Positions 16,103 to 24,418 of a DNA stretch of 43,460 bases are shown here, in pieces (within the stretch, counting starts at the first letter, position 1; the number at the start of each line of letters is the position of its first letter). A program made the position numbers and the translations under genes. Origin of the DNA: a virus; the IMG/VR virus record IMGVR_UViG_3300008113_004027, positions 1 to 43,460 of that record. One strand, written 5' to 3'. A model generated the notes under the pieces. That model saw nothing but the letters and a program-made list of their open reading frames with translations. It did no database searches and was not told the origin of the DNA.

Positions 16103-17385
16103 TACTTGTCGTAGTGCGCAGTCAATCCAAACGGTGCTTGTAAATTTTTGTCATGATGTCCGTGAACAATAAAAATAGTATCACAGTAATCATCCTCGCC
16201 CCAACTGTCCCACGGATAACCGTCAGTAAACATAATAAACTTTTTAGGGTTAATATCATGGTCTCTCATGTATTTCCAGTTAGCCATAAAGTCAGTACCG
16301 CCGCCGCCCATAATCTCGTAACTGAGCAAGTCATCGCCTGTGTCAGCAGTAAAGTCTTGTTCATTATACACTTTTGTATCAAAGCACCAAAGTTTAATTT
16401 GATAATCTTTGTACTCGTCCATAATGCCTTTAATTTCACTTAAAAAGTCTTTAGCCTGATCATCACCGATACTTCCGCTCATATCCAAACTAACAGCAAT
16501 ATCGATAGTTTCGTCGTATTGTTGTCCGGGTAATACGGCACCAGTATGCCAGCCTTTACGCGAAGGACGAGCAAAGGTAAAGTCATGCTTAATAGTGCTT
16601 TGGATTTGTTGACGCAGAAGTTCACGCCAATTCATTTTTGGCTCAGTAAGCTCTTTGATCATACGTACAATTTCGCCCGGAGTGTTACCAGCACCTGCTG
16701 CCTGTGCCGCTTGTAGCATGCCTTCTTTAATCTCGTCACGAATCTTTTGCATCTCATCTTTAGAATACTTTGGACGACCTTTGCCTTTACCGTCTTTGTC
16801 ATCACCTTCTCCATCACCTTCACCGTCGAGGTCTAGGTGTTCGTCTAGCATAGAACCTAGACTTTCTAGAAATTCTTTACCATTTTTTTGTGCTTGCTTA
16901 AATAGTTCTTCGTAAACTTCTTCGCTAGTCCAGCCAGCATATTTTGCATCTTTAAAGCAGTCTACTAGGGTAGGCTCTACACCAATTCGATCTCGAATTA
17001 ACAAGTTGTTGACAATGTAGTCCTGTGCAATATTAGACAAAACTGGATCCATGTTACGATCTTGCCAAGTACGGCGACCAAGATGGTCAAATACACAATG
17101 CAGGATCTCGTGTGCAATAACAAACTCAATCTCTTTATTAGACATTGCATTAAAGAATTGAGTATTGAAATAAAGATTTCGACCGTCTACAGCGGCAGTA
17201 GGCAACCATTCATCTGCTGCCTGAATTCGCAAACGAGTTGCCATGTTACCAAAGAATGGGTGACGTAGAAGTAAGCCAACTCTTGCAACAATGATACGAT
17301 CAAGAACTTCTGTACGCATCTCTGCAAGTTGTTCGGGTGTAATATTTGGATCAGGTGTCCATTGTTTTTTGCTTGCTACGCTCAT
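16102..17385 (-). CDS. VWA-like metallopeptidase-type protein (DUF2201 type), MoxR partner
   Basis: The 427-residue protein has an HExxH site (HEILH, 92-96) in its N-terminal domain, as in DUF2201-type putative metallopeptidases. An Asp/Glu/Gly-rich linker follows (about 182-201). A VWA-type domain begins near 295 with the MIDAS DMSGS (301-305), a later GGGTDF and FTDGYPW. Partners of MoxR AAA+ ATPases with this layout help assemble or activate protein complexes. The preceding gene is such an ATPase. A sigma-70-type promoter and an AGGAG site lie ahead of the ATG, and a hairpin separates it from the ATPase gene, so the two are transcribed separately. Confidence 0.85.
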   Translation of the reverse strand: MSVASKKQWTPDPNITPEQLAEMRTEVLDRIIVARVGLLLRHPFFGNMATRLRIQAADEWLPTAAVDGRNLYFNTQFFNAMSNKEIEFVIAHEILHCVFDHLGRRTWQDRNMDPVLSNIAQDYIVNNLLIRDRIGVEPTLVDCFKDAKYAGWTSEEVYEELFKQAQKNGKEFLESLGSMLDEHLDLDGEGDGEGDDKDGKGKGRPKYSKDEMQKIRDEIKEGMLQAAQAAGAGNTPGEIVRMIKELTEPKMNWRELLRQQIQSTIKHDFTFARPSRKGWHTGAVLPGQQYDETIDIAVSLDMSGSIGDDQAKDFLSEIKGIMDEYKDYQIKLWCFDTKVYNEQDFTADTGDDLLSYEIMGGGGTDFMANWKYMRDHDINPKKFIMFTDGYPWDSWGEDDYCDTIFIVHGHHDKNLQAPFGLTAHYDK

Positions 17386-17416
17386 ATGCTATACTCCTAT
17401 GTAACTGTATATATGT

Positions 17417-17444
17417 ATTATACAGCATTTGCGGATAAAGTCAA
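17417..17444 (-). promoter_or_regulatory. Sigma-70-type promoter
   Basis: Read on the minus strand, TTGACT (17439-17444) and TATAAT (17417-17422) are separated by 16 bp. It lies just upstream of the VWA-like gene. The near-consensus sequence suggests use by unmodified host RNA polymerase, early in infection. Confidence 0.75.
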
Positions 17445-17454
17445 GAAAGAAAGT

Positions 17455-17477
17455 GGGCGTTTTTTGGAGAAACGCCC
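17455..17477 (-). terminator. Putative rho-independent terminator after the MoxR-like gene
   Basis: GGGCGTTT and AAACGCCC form an 8-bp perfect stem around a 7-base loop, 12 bases after the ATPase stop. The following minus-strand sequence (CACTTTCTTTCTT) is pyrimidine-rich but not a pure T run, so termination may be partial. The next promoter starts right after it. Confidence 0.65.
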
Positions 17478-17489
17478 ATAAACTCTATA

Positions 17490-18581
17490 TTACGCCTTTT
17501 GAGCGGCAGTAATATACTTACCAAATCGACTGTGGAACTCGTCAAAACATTCGACTTCGTCCGGATCAATTGGCAAGCTGTACTGAGTAAGAGCGAGTTT
17601 GATGCCCATAACAACCAATTCAGTTTCAAAATTATCCATTGCAAAGCGCAGGAAATTGTTAACTTTATTGTCAAACTTCTTATCGCTCTTGTCAGACGCC
17701 TCTTTTAGCTCGTAGCAGAGCGAGACTGTCAAGGAATACATGGCACTGATTTCTTTAGTCTTCAGCTCCTTTACCTTGCCATCCAAAATATCTGTTGGAT
17801 TAGGCATCTGACTGGCAACCTTGCGGTGCGCCATAAACTTAACAGCAAGACCTTCACCGACTGCGCCAGAGACTAGGTCAGTAAGTGTATTGCTATCAAG
17901 CTCGTCATCTAACAGTTCGCTAACAAAGGACCACGAACGTGGAGTAGCAAACGAACGGCTAGGGGACTTTGGATCAAAGTCGTAGAGGTCCTTCTTGCTA
18001 AAAGTCAAGAAGCCTACAACGTCTCTGTGGATACTATGATTTACAGCCCATTGGAACCAGTCATCAAAATTGACAGCCATTTCCAAGTGAACAAAACGGT
18101 TAGCTAACGGAGCAGGCATACGATAAGTAACACCTTTGTCAGCTTCTCGATTACCGGCTGCAACAATAAACACGTTATCGGGCAATTTGTATTGTCCAAC
18201 TCGACGGTTCAAAACTAATTGATAAGCCGCTGCCTGTACGCTAGGAGCCGCACTATTCATTTCATCTAAGAACAAAATAATATTTTCGTGCTTTGATGCC
18301 ATGATCTCATCAGGCAATTCTGCCGGAGGAGCCCAAACCATTTTACCTTGATTAGAATCAAAGTAAGGAATACCTTTAATGTCTGTAGGTTCCCAAAGAG
18401 ATAGACGAACGTCAATTACGTGAGCGTTCATATATTCACCAATTTGGTGAACAACATCAGATTTACCAATACCTGGGGGACCCCACAGGAAAATTGGTCG
18501 ACGTTTGATGATTGCATGTTTAATGCTAGCTTTTGCCGAATTAGGCGAAAGTTGACGGGCCGATGAGCTTTCCGATGCCAT
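17490..18581 (-). CDS. MoxR-like AAA+ ATPase
   Basis: The 363-residue protein has Walker A GPPGIGKS (34-41), Walker B LFLDEMNS (103-110), and an IVAAGNREAD segment typical of sensor 1 in MoxR-like ATPases, followed by APLANRF. It would remodel or assemble a protein complex with the VWA-like protein encoded next. The phage target is unknown. The start follows AAGGAA, with a sigma-70-type promoter and a hairpin in the leader. Host MoxR proteins have about 300-330 residues; here the C-terminus is longer. Confidence 0.88.
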   Translation of the reverse strand: MASESSSARQLSPNSAKASIKHAIIKRRPIFLWGPPGIGKSDVVHQIGEYMNAHVIDVRLSLWEPTDIKGIPYFDSNQGKMVWAPPAELPDEIMASKHENIILFLDEMNSAAPSVQAAAYQLVLNRRVGQYKLPDNVFIVAAGNREADKGVTYRMPAPLANRFVHLEMAVNFDDWFQWAVNHSIHRDVVGFLTFSKKDLYDFDPKSPSRSFATPRSWSFVSELLDDELDSNTLTDLVSGAVGEGLAVKFMAHRKVASQMPNPTDILDGKVKELKTKEISAMYSLTVSLCYELKEASDKSDKKFDNKVNNFLRFAMDNFETELVVMGIKLALTQYSLPIDPDEVECFDEFHSRFGKYITAAQKA

Positions 18582-18605
18582 TGTGTATTCCTTGTTAAGT
18601 TATAA

Positions 18606-18626
18606 AACAGTCAGTGCCTTACTGTT
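18606..18626 (-). repeat. Inverted repeat in the leader of the MoxR-like gene
   Basis: AACAGT and ACTGTT pair around a 9-base spacer, which can extend the stem with one mismatch. It begins a few bases after the -10 element, so it would form a hairpin at the very 5' end of the mRNA. Such hairpins can stabilise messages or bind a regulator. Confidence 0.5.
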
Positions 18627-18631
18627 CTTAT

Positions 18632-18659
18632 ATTGTAACACCTACACAATATAAGTCAA
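18632..18659 (-). promoter_or_regulatory. Sigma-70-type promoter
   Basis: On the minus strand TTGACT (18654-18659) and TACAAT (18632-18637) are separated by 16 bp. It lies 51 bp before the ATG of the MoxR-like gene. A TAGTTT/AAACTA inverted repeat at the stop of the gene upstream (18664-18678) borders it. Confidence 0.7.
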
Positions 18660-18675
18660 GATCTAGTTTACCAAA

Positions 18676-19062
18676 CTACTCCGCATCGTGTCGTTTCATT
18701 GCTTTGGTTAATCCGTATTTACGTATGTCTCCGGAAAAAAGATGAAGTTCGAGAGCTTTCTTTTCGTCCGTTACAATAATTGAATCTCTGCCTAACCAAT
18801 ATGGACAAGTAATAAATCGATCTAACCAAATTATGGTTTGCGTAGTTAATTCAAAATCTTTTGGAAAAGGAACTTCGTATGTTTGGAGATCAAGTGTATC
18901 AGTGACAAAAAGATATCCTTGATCTGTAAGACGCAGGCCACCTTCGTCTTTGGATCTAGTGTTTTGCCACCATGTTGAATAATATTCTTTAAAAGATATT
19001 TCGTTAACACCTTTTCCGGCCTGTTTTAGAAATATCTTTGTATATGTTTCTTTCCAATTCAT
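18676..19062 (-). CDS. Hypothetical phage protein
   Basis: The 128-residue protein begins MNWKETYTKIFLKQ and is rich in aromatic residues. It contains a pattern of strands (LRLTDQGYLFVTDTL) and TIIWLDRFITCPYWL near 92-107. No known motif is seen. It overlaps the upstream gene by 4 bp (ATGA). Confidence 0.65.
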   Translation of the reverse strand: MNWKETYTKIFLKQAGKGVNEISFKEYYSTWWQNTRSKDEGGLRLTDQGYLFVTDTLDLQTYEVPFPKDFELTTQTIIWLDRFITCPYWLGRDSIIVTDEKKALELHLFSGDIRKYGLTKAMKRHDAE

Positions 19063-19355
19063 TGTATTTCTTCAAGTACGATTTCGCCTGAAGTTAATTT
19101 TACTACTTGGAAGTCTGCGCAGGAAAACATTTCGTTTAATTTTTTTGCCAAATTAAATGCATGGCCAGGATTACTAAACGAAACTTTTTTATATTTTGGT
19201 CCCGGATAATTAGTGAGCATGTTAGAACTTTTAAGATTAAACGGATCGCCCTTGTAAAAGACAGCCCAAATAGCTTCAGCACGAAGCACTTGCTCACTCT
19301 TGTATGTTTTTTTATCTACGTGATCTAACAACACAGTGGGTTTTGGTCTACTCAT
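19059..19355 (-). CDS. Hypothetical phage protein
   Basis: The 98-residue protein is basic at the N-terminus (MSRPKPTVLLDHVDKKTYKSE), contains AIWAVFYKGDPFNLK, and ends with acidic strands. No domain is recognised. It is the first gene after a TATAAATA late promoter, and it is coupled by a 4-bp overlap to the next gene, so both are probably late-expressed. Confidence 0.65.
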   Translation of the reverse strand: MSRPKPTVLLDHVDKKTYKSEQVLRAEAIWAVFYKGDPFNLKSSNMLTNYPGPKYKKVSFSNPGHAFNLAKKLNEMFSCADFQVVKLTSGEIVLEEIQ

Positions 19356-19385
19356 ATACGCAATCCTTTAAATTAACTACGTATA

Positions 19386-19393
19386 TATTTATA
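19386..19393 (-). promoter_or_regulatory. T4-type late promoter
   Basis: TATAAATA on the minus strand lies 30 bp before the ATG at 19355, in the 65-bp gap after 19421-19669. It is the exact T4 late consensus. Confidence 0.7.
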
Positions 19394-19420
19394 TCAAAAA
19401 CACATTATATTACCTGTTTA

Positions 19421-19669
19421 TTACCATCCAGGATTACTTGAACCTATTTGAATTTGAATTACTTCGTTGTCGCCTGAGTTCTTTTTAGCTAATATTTGTT
19501 CTAAATCACCGTTTAAACGTGTCATAACAAGCCCTAAAGTAAATGCTAGAGCCTTAGCTTGCTGTATGTCTATGCGGATGTCTTTGGCTCGACTGGCATC
19601 TGCACTCTTAACTTGGTTAAGAAACTGCGTAATAGGTGTAGTGTTTAACGGCTCATTTTGTGTTGACAC
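19421..19669 (-). CDS. Small hypothetical phage protein
   Basis: The 82-residue protein starts at GTG 19669, seven bases after an AGGAG site that lies inside the end of the upstream gene (17-bp overlap). It has a helical middle (AKDIRIDIQQAKALAFTLGL) and a polar tail ending GSSNPGW. No motif is recognised. Confidence 0.6.
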   Translation of the reverse strand: MSTQNEPLNTTPITQFLNQVKSADASRAKDIRIDIQQAKALAFTLGLVMTRLNGDLEQILAKKNSGDNEVIQIQIGSSNPGW

Positions 19670-20123
19670 GACTTAACTCCTGTCTCATTTCTATCTCAGT
19701 CCTAAACGGACCTTTAGTTTCGTAGCGTTCTACAGTGATCAGCTTTGGACAAAAACTTTTGACCCAACCTTTTTCAAAGTGAATCACATAATATCCTGCA
19801 CAATATAAACTTTTTGATTTAGCTGATTTTGTAAAAAGAGGAAGTTTTCGTTTTACATCAAATATAGGATTGTGTGGTTGACACGATGTTGCATAGCCGT
19901 GAACTTCTTTGGTATAGTCTTTGGCTATTTTAAGAGCAGTCCATGTTACATCGTTACCTAAGGTTTTCTTAAGTTGTTTTTGATTTTCAAAAAATCGTGT
20001 GCCAGCTTTGTCGCTTAGGATATACTTTTCATCGTTATAAGAAATGGTAGCTACATTTTCACCATCTTCCTCAACAATCCAAAATTTACCACCTAATATT
20101 TCTTTCGCTATCATTTTATTCAT
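19653..20123 (-). CDS. Hypothetical phage protein
   Basis: ATG 20123 overlaps the RNase H stop (ATGA) and is preceded by GAGG. It gives 156 residues. The first part (GGKFWIVEEDGENVATISY) looks like a beta-sheet domain, and the rest contains TSCQPHNPIFDVKRKLPLF and YCAGYYVIHFEKGW. No catalytic set is evident. Translation is coupled to RNase H, which suggests a role in replication, but this is only context. Confidence 0.6.
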   Translation of the reverse strand: MNKMIAKEILGGKFWIVEEDGENVATISYNDEKYILSDKAGTRFFENQKQLKKTLGNDVTWTALKIAKDYTKEVHGYATSCQPHNPIFDVKRKLPLFTKSAKSKSLYCAGYYVIHFEKGWVKSFCPKLITVERYETKGPFRTEIEMRQELSRVNTK

Positions 20124-21106
20124 CCCGGATACCTCGCATTTAATGGTACAGCATATAACTGTGCATTGTCGGCCACTCGTTGCATGTCCCACTTAGCACA
20201 AAATTTAATCAGTCGCATTCCAACTTGTGTAATGTCTTTTGGAAAGCTAGCTTGTTTAATTGTATTATTAATTAGTTCTTTAATTTCTAAAGGTTGTGCT
20301 GTTAAATCGCATAGAGTCACATTTCTATTATAGTCGTCTAACACACGATGTTCTACACCCTCGTGATCGGACCAACGTTGCAACATGAGATTATTCCAAG
20401 CATAGCCTTTGGTATTCTTATCAGCATATGCTTCAGTAAGGCCTACTTTATTCTTAGTACCTTTAACTCTAACACCAGGATATGCACTAAAGACATTATC
20501 ACTAGTATCGCCACGCATACATTTTTCAAATAGCAACCAATCTGGATTAGGGGCAGGCTTAATTTCTTTCGTTTTCTTATCAATTACAGACTTACCCTTG
20601 TCGTCAAAATAGCCTTCATGAGTAGTTGTAATATTACTGACACCATTATATTGTTTTACGTTTGGTGCAATGAGTTGTGCAAAGTCGCCGTCTGTAGAAA
20701 TAATCACGTGATTGTCATGCGGGTGATTCTGCACCCAGCCTGCAATCAAGTCATCTGCTTCTAGTTGTGGGTGTTGCATTACAGTACAATTTGTTTTAGT
20801 TTGTACAAAATCTTTAAACTCGTCAAAGATTTCCCAAAACATTTTATCTTCCTCAGCTTCACGGGGAGTGAGCGCATCACGAGTTTCTTGTCGATTTCGC
20901 TTGTAAGGTTGATAAAAATCTTTACGCCAGCTACGTCCCTCAAGACAGAATACTACATGATCTGCATTAAAGTCAGTCCAAGCCTTTTTAATCGAATTGA
21001 ATGTAATATGCAGGGCCATGCCCACTTTTGTGTCAAGGTCACCACGTACTACGTGTCGAGCTCTAAAAAAAGTGTTTGCAGTATCTACTAGGATGTATGT
21101 GCTCAT
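20120..21106 (-). CDS. rnh: RNase H / 5'-3' exonuclease (T4 rnh type)
   Basis: The 328-residue protein has the metal-binding acidic residues of the FEN-like 5' nuclease family: D8 in ILVDTANTF, the LEADDLIAGW and STDGDFAQL motifs, and a GDTSDN segment near the helix-hairpin-helix region. Length agrees with T4 RNase H (305 residues). It removes RNA primers and flaps from lagging-strand fragments. It is 4 bp overlapped with the gene before and after. Confidence 0.85.
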   Translation of the reverse strand: MSTYILVDTANTFFRARHVVRGDLDTKVGMALHITFNSIKKAWTDFNADHVVFCLEGRSWRKDFYQPYKRNRQETRDALTPREAEEDKMFWEIFDEFKDFVQTKTNCTVMQHPQLEADDLIAGWVQNHPHDNHVIISTDGDFAQLIAPNVKQYNGVSNITTTHEGYFDDKGKSVIDKKTKEIKPAPNPDWLLFEKCMRGDTSDNVFSAYPGVRVKGTKNKVGLTEAYADKNTKGYAWNNLMLQRWSDHEGVEHRVLDDYNRNVTLCDLTAQPLEIKELINNTIKQASFPKDITQVGMRLIKFCAKWDMQRVADNAQLYAVPLNARYPG

Positions 21107-21552
21107 GAAACTTCGCTTTTGCCTTTTGCAATTGGTACTACATTAATATAACCAGCGCCGCGATTTGCATCCATGCCTTCTTCACTTAGCATTTGTGATA
21201 CAATGTCGCGGAACCAACGATCTACAACTTCTTCATCTGGATCACCTTCAAACCCGTATCCAGCTTGTCTTAATTGTACTATAAAAAGGTCATTCCAGTC
21301 AAGCTCAAAAAATCCATTCCTAATATTTTCTGGATTAACTTTAGTATCAAGCACCGCTACCCAAGGTTCTCCTTTAACTGTAGCACGTTCTTTTGGTGTC
21401 AATTTAGCTTGTTCTTCTGCTTTGGCAGCACGTTCAGCAGCCTCAGTGGCTGTTTTGGCTGCTTTGGCAGCGGCTGTAGCTATTGCCATATTACGTTCAG
21501 CTTCTGCCTTGATCTTATCTATGCCAAATAATTTTTCTATAAATTTTTTCAT
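21103..21552 (-). CDS. Hypothetical phage protein with Ala-rich helix
   Basis: Start at ATG 21552 (sharing a base with the QueE stop, TAATG) gives 149 residues. Another start 12 bp upstream lies inside that gene. Residues 15-55 form a long Ala/Glu/Lys helix, likely a coiled coil, and the C-terminal half is acidic with WNDLFIVQLRQAGYGFEGD. No function is evident. It lies between QueE and RNase H. Confidence 0.6.
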   Translation of the reverse strand: MKKFIEKLFGIDKIKAEAERNMAIATAAAKAAKTATEAAERAAKAEEQAKLTPKERATVKGEPWVAVLDTKVNPENIRNGFFELDWNDLFIVQLRQAGYGFEGDPDEEVVDRWFRDIVSQMLSEEGMDANRGAGYINVVPIAKGKSEVS

Positions 21553-22409
21553 TAAGTACCCCATTCATTTTTAAATAGCGGCACTTGCAAACGATCGCTA
21601 TAGCGTAATCCGTTTTTCATTGCCAGTAATGCTACATTCTTATTGTTTAGTGCGTACACACTTTCTACACCGCCAACTGGCATTAGATAAACATGCCCGT
21701 CAAAACCAGCCGCACGATATTCTTCAGTTGCACGTTTAGCATCTTCAAAATCTTGTTCTGTAGCAATAACAAACTTCAAATATGCTGTACCAACTTTTTC
21801 GTATTCACAAACTATTTCAGGAAGAATTGCTTCTTCCCACTTCTCACCACTACATGGAAGTTTAGCACTTACACTGAATGTAACTTCTCTCTCGTCACTA
21901 CCAAGAAACCAATCTGTTAAGTATTCTTTAAATTCTGGAGTAAGTCTCTGGGTACCGTTTGTTTCAAATGTAATCTCTTTCAAACCCGCCATCTTAGGAT
22001 GACTTAGCAAGTCTGGATAAGCACGTTGCCAACCTAGTAAAGGTTCGCCGCCTGTAATTACAAGATGTTCGTCTTCCCACTCATTGTATGGCAGTATCTC
22101 CATAATGCGATCAGCAATGGCATCACTAGTAAGCATTGGACTTAGATCTTTAAATGCTGGATGCCAACTTGCATAACTATCACATCCTGTACTTACTAAC
22201 GGAAGTTCTTCATATTTTTGAAAAGACTCTATATTTGCATGTGTATACGCAATATCATCTGCTTCAATACTAATTTTATCACGCGGCATACCAAAGCCTG
22301 CACATTTAAAGTTGCAGCCGAATGTGCGTAAAAAGACACTAGGTACACCCATGTACCTACCTTCGCCTTGTATACTGTAAAAAAGTTCTGCTATTTTTAT
22401 TTTGCTCAT
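21552..22409 (-). CDS. queE: QueE-like 7-carboxy-7-deazaguanine synthase
   Basis: The 285-residue protein has the QueE N-terminus (ELFYSIQGEG at 8-17, VFLRTFGCNF at 25-34) and GGEP at 120-123. The radical SAM Cys motif is unusual: C32 and C36 are in place, but the third Cys with its following Asp (CDSYASW) is at 76, after an insertion of about 37 residues. The enzyme turns 6-carboxytetrahydropterin into 7-carboxy-7-deazaguanine (CDG). FolE, a QueD-like protein and a DpdA-like transglycosylase lie nearby, so it most likely feeds a DNA modification. It overlaps the gene upstream by 4 bp. Confidence 0.85.
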   Translation of the reverse strand: MSKIKIAELFYSIQGEGRYMGVPSVFLRTFGCNFKCAGFGMPRDKISIEADDIAYTHANIESFQKYEELPLVSTGCDSYASWHPAFKDLSPMLTSDAIADRIMEILPYNEWEDEHLVITGGEPLLGWQRAYPDLLSHPKMAGLKEITFETNGTQRLTPEFKEYLTDWFLGSDEREVTFSVSAKLPCSGEKWEEAILPEIVCEYEKVGTAYLKFVIATEQDFEDAKRATEEYRAAGFDGHVYLMPVGGVESVYALNNKNVALLAMKNGLRYSDRLQVPLFKNEWGT

Positions 22410-22681
22410 GCTTTTAATGATTCCATGGTTGCTATTTTTGCAATACGATCGCCAAAGTCTTGATCATTAGTGATAATATAAGTTTGGTTATGACTGCGAT
22501 CCTTTATGCGATCATAGTAACGAAACTCTACAACTTTGCCGCCTATTGCATTGTATACTTTAAAGTTTAACACAGGTTCGCCTTCAATGCAATCACTTTC
22601 TCTACTAGATATGCATATATCTTTTCCAGGAGTATCTTCTTCAAACATCCAATTACGTAATTTACGTTTAATCCATTTCAT
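22406..22681 (-). CDS. Small hypothetical phage protein
   Basis: ATG 22681 overlaps the preceding stop (ATGA) and gives 91 residues. The sequence starts with basic MKWIKRKLRNWMF, then a strand-rich part with VLNFKVYNAIGGKVVEFRYY. It ends in a helix. No family is recognised. A longer reading frame begins further upstream but would lie in the previous gene. Confidence 0.55.
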   Translation of the reverse strand: MKWIKRKLRNWMFEEDTPGKDICISSRESDCIEGEPVLNFKVYNAIGGKVVEFRYYDRIKDRSHNQTYIITNDQDFGDRIAKIATMESLKA

Positions 22682-22893
22682 ACTTTGTCCTTTAACCACT
22701 CGTCTACTTTGGCTTCTGCTTCTTCCTGTGAAACAGCATAAGCATAAATCCAATAACATTCATCCTTGCCTTTAATATCAAATGGCACAGGTCCGTTAAA
22801 CAATATACCGTCTTCTAACATACGTTTAACTTCAAACTTTTTTAAATTTCTAGCACGATTAATTAAATCGTTAGTCATGTCTATTGAGTTCAT
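22678..22893 (-). CDS. Small hypothetical phage protein
   Basis: ATG 22893 follows GGAAAC and overlaps the preceding stop (ATGA). It gives 71 residues. An N-terminal helix (DLINRARNLKKFEVKRMLE) is followed by PFDIKGKDECYWIYAYAVSQEEAEAKV. The second part recalls small ferredoxin-like or signal-sensing folds, but no motif is decisive. Confidence 0.55.
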   Translation of the reverse strand: MNSIDMTNDLINRARNLKKFEVKRMLEDGILFNGPVPFDIKGKDECYWIYAYAVSQEEAEAKVDEWLKDKV

Positions 22894-23552
22894 TTTGTTT
22901 CCTTTATTAAACCACGCCACAGTACTACATGTTCGTTGGACCATTGATTGCCGTCCCATTGTGCATATGTAGGAAATGGCCAATTAGGTGTTACACTTGA
23001 AGTAATTTGATAAGTACCGTTTCTTACAGGATTAATATTTACAGAAAACCAATCAGTTACTTCTGGCTCTTCAACTACTATTTCTTCAACAGATTTAATA
23101 GGAACTCCGCCTACAGAAATATTTTTATCAGGTTCGCCTTGAAATACTTCGCCAGTATCTTGATTAGTAAGTTCTAAAGGACCGTAGTAGTGATATTCTG
23201 TATCGTCTAGCATCCAACCTAACGCCTCAACAGCTTCGTATGTATCTTCGTCCCAAGCAGTATTAAACTCTTCAAGGTCTGTATCAGTACAGTTACGACC
23301 TGCTTCAGTGTCTGCCCAACATCCGTCAATTAGGTCCCATAGTTCCCAACATTCGTCATTTTCAATACAGCTAAGTTCGTAACCGTCTTCGTTTTTAAGT
23401 TCTTCGTCAGTAAGTGGTCGCTCATCTGATTCTACGCTAAAAGTACCCCAGCGATAACCTTCTTCGCGAATAATTACCTTGCTGTCTTTATACCAAAATT
23501 GTCGCTCAACAGCGGATTTTTTATATTGTGGTGAAAGTTTCCAAGTAGTCAT
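22890..23552 (-). CDS. Acidic hypothetical phage protein
   Basis: ATG 23552 with AGGAAC upstream gives 220 residues. The protein begins MTTWKLSPQYKKSAVERQFW and has many Asp, Glu and Trp. The C-terminal part (DWFSVNINPVRNGTYQ, then YAQWDGNQW and WRGL) is similar in pattern to the DUF551-like W..G.W...WRGL layout, but this is weak. Acidity could suggest a DNA-mimic, which is only an idea. It lies 10 bp after FolE. Confidence 0.6.
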   Translation of the reverse strand: MTTWKLSPQYKKSAVERQFWYKDSKVIIREEGYRWGTFSVESDERPLTDEELKNEDGYELSCIENDECWELWDLIDGCWADTEAGRNCTDTDLEEFNTAWDEDTYEAVEALGWMLDDTEYHYYGPLELTNQDTGEVFQGEPDKNISVGGVPIKSVEEIVVEEPEVTDWFSVNINPVRNGTYQITSSVTPNWPFPTYAQWDGNQWSNEHVVLWRGLIKETK

Positions 23553-23562
23553 ATTTTGTTCC

Positions 23563-24402
23563 TTATCTCGGTGCAAACTCTTGTTGTAATTTGATATTGT
23601 CAAAGAATTCTTTCTTTGTATGAGGATCATCTTTAAATGTTCCTTTAAGGACTGTAGTCTGTGTTAGTGAGCTATGCGCCATAATGCCGCGATTCTCACA
23701 ACATCCATGTGTTGCTTGAATGTATACTGCTACGTTTTCGGAGTCAGTAGCTTTACTAATCTCACGGGCAATGTCGTTGCAAAGCTCCTCCTGGAGTGTG
23801 CCTCGTCTAGCACACCACTGTGCAATACGTGTGTACTTGCTGAGCCCAATAAGTTTCTGAGCGGCAATAATACCAATATAAGCAACGCCACTAACGGGTT
23901 GATGATGATGACTGCACATACTGCGAAGCTCACTACGAACAACCAACATACCTTCGTAACGGTCCTGCGAGTCGTTTGGAAATGCTGTTGCGTCTGGTCC
24001 TGGTTCATATCTGCCACTCATAATTTCGTTGAAGTACATTTTAGCAAGCCGTCTTGCTGTACCATGCGAGTTAGGATCGTTTTCACGATCAATCAACAAA
24101 GTATCTAATACTTGTTCAAATGCTTCTGTAGCTTCGTTGATTAAATGTTCTTTATCACTTTCGTGTAAGTAATCACTTATATTGTCTCCAGCCCAATATC
24201 TCTTTCCTTCTCTTTTCATTTTAGCACGTAGTACAGCAGATAGACTAGATTCCTTATATCCGCCGTCACCTGCCATTGCGTCAAGTGCTGTTTCTTTTTT
24301 AATATAAACCGGCTTACCCAATGGTTCATATTTCTCTTCAACAAACTCCCTGTTGTCAGGACCGTTCATTATCGGATCCGGTTTAAATTCTGCTTTTGTC
24401 AA
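23563..24402 (-). CDS. folE: GTP cyclohydrolase I (FolE)
   Basis: The protein has 279 residues. C163, H165/H166 in MCSHHHQPV and C234/C235 in HGCCENRG match the zinc and catalytic residues of GTP cyclohydrolase I. The core begins near residue 85; the first 80 residues are an extra N-terminal part. It makes dihydroneopterin triphosphate, the first step to 7-deazaguanines and folates. The start is a TTG (24402), with CGGAG at ideal spacing; the next Met is 11 codons later. A consensus sigma-70-type promoter and a 5' hairpin precede it, so expression is probably early. Confidence 0.9.
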   Translation of the reverse strand: MTKAEFKPDPIMNGPDNREFVEEKYEPLGKPVYIKKETALDAMAGDGGYKESSLSAVLRAKMKREGKRYWAGDNISDYLHESDKEHLINEATEAFEQVLDTLLIDRENDPNSHGTARRLAKMYFNEIMSGRYEPGPDATAFPNDSQDRYEGMLVVRSELRSMCSHHHQPVSGVAYIGIIAAQKLIGLSKYTRIAQWCARRGTLQEELCNDIAREISKATDSENVAVYIQATHGCCENRGIMAHSSLTQTTVLKGTFKDDPHTKKEFFDNIKLQQEFAPR

Positions 24403-24418
24403 TTTTATTCTCCGAGTT

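Noticed and set aside
21173-21574. Plus-strand Ala/Ser-rich frame opposite the coiled-coil gene
   Set aside because: It mirrors the Ala-rich helix of the minus-strand gene. No start signal is present.
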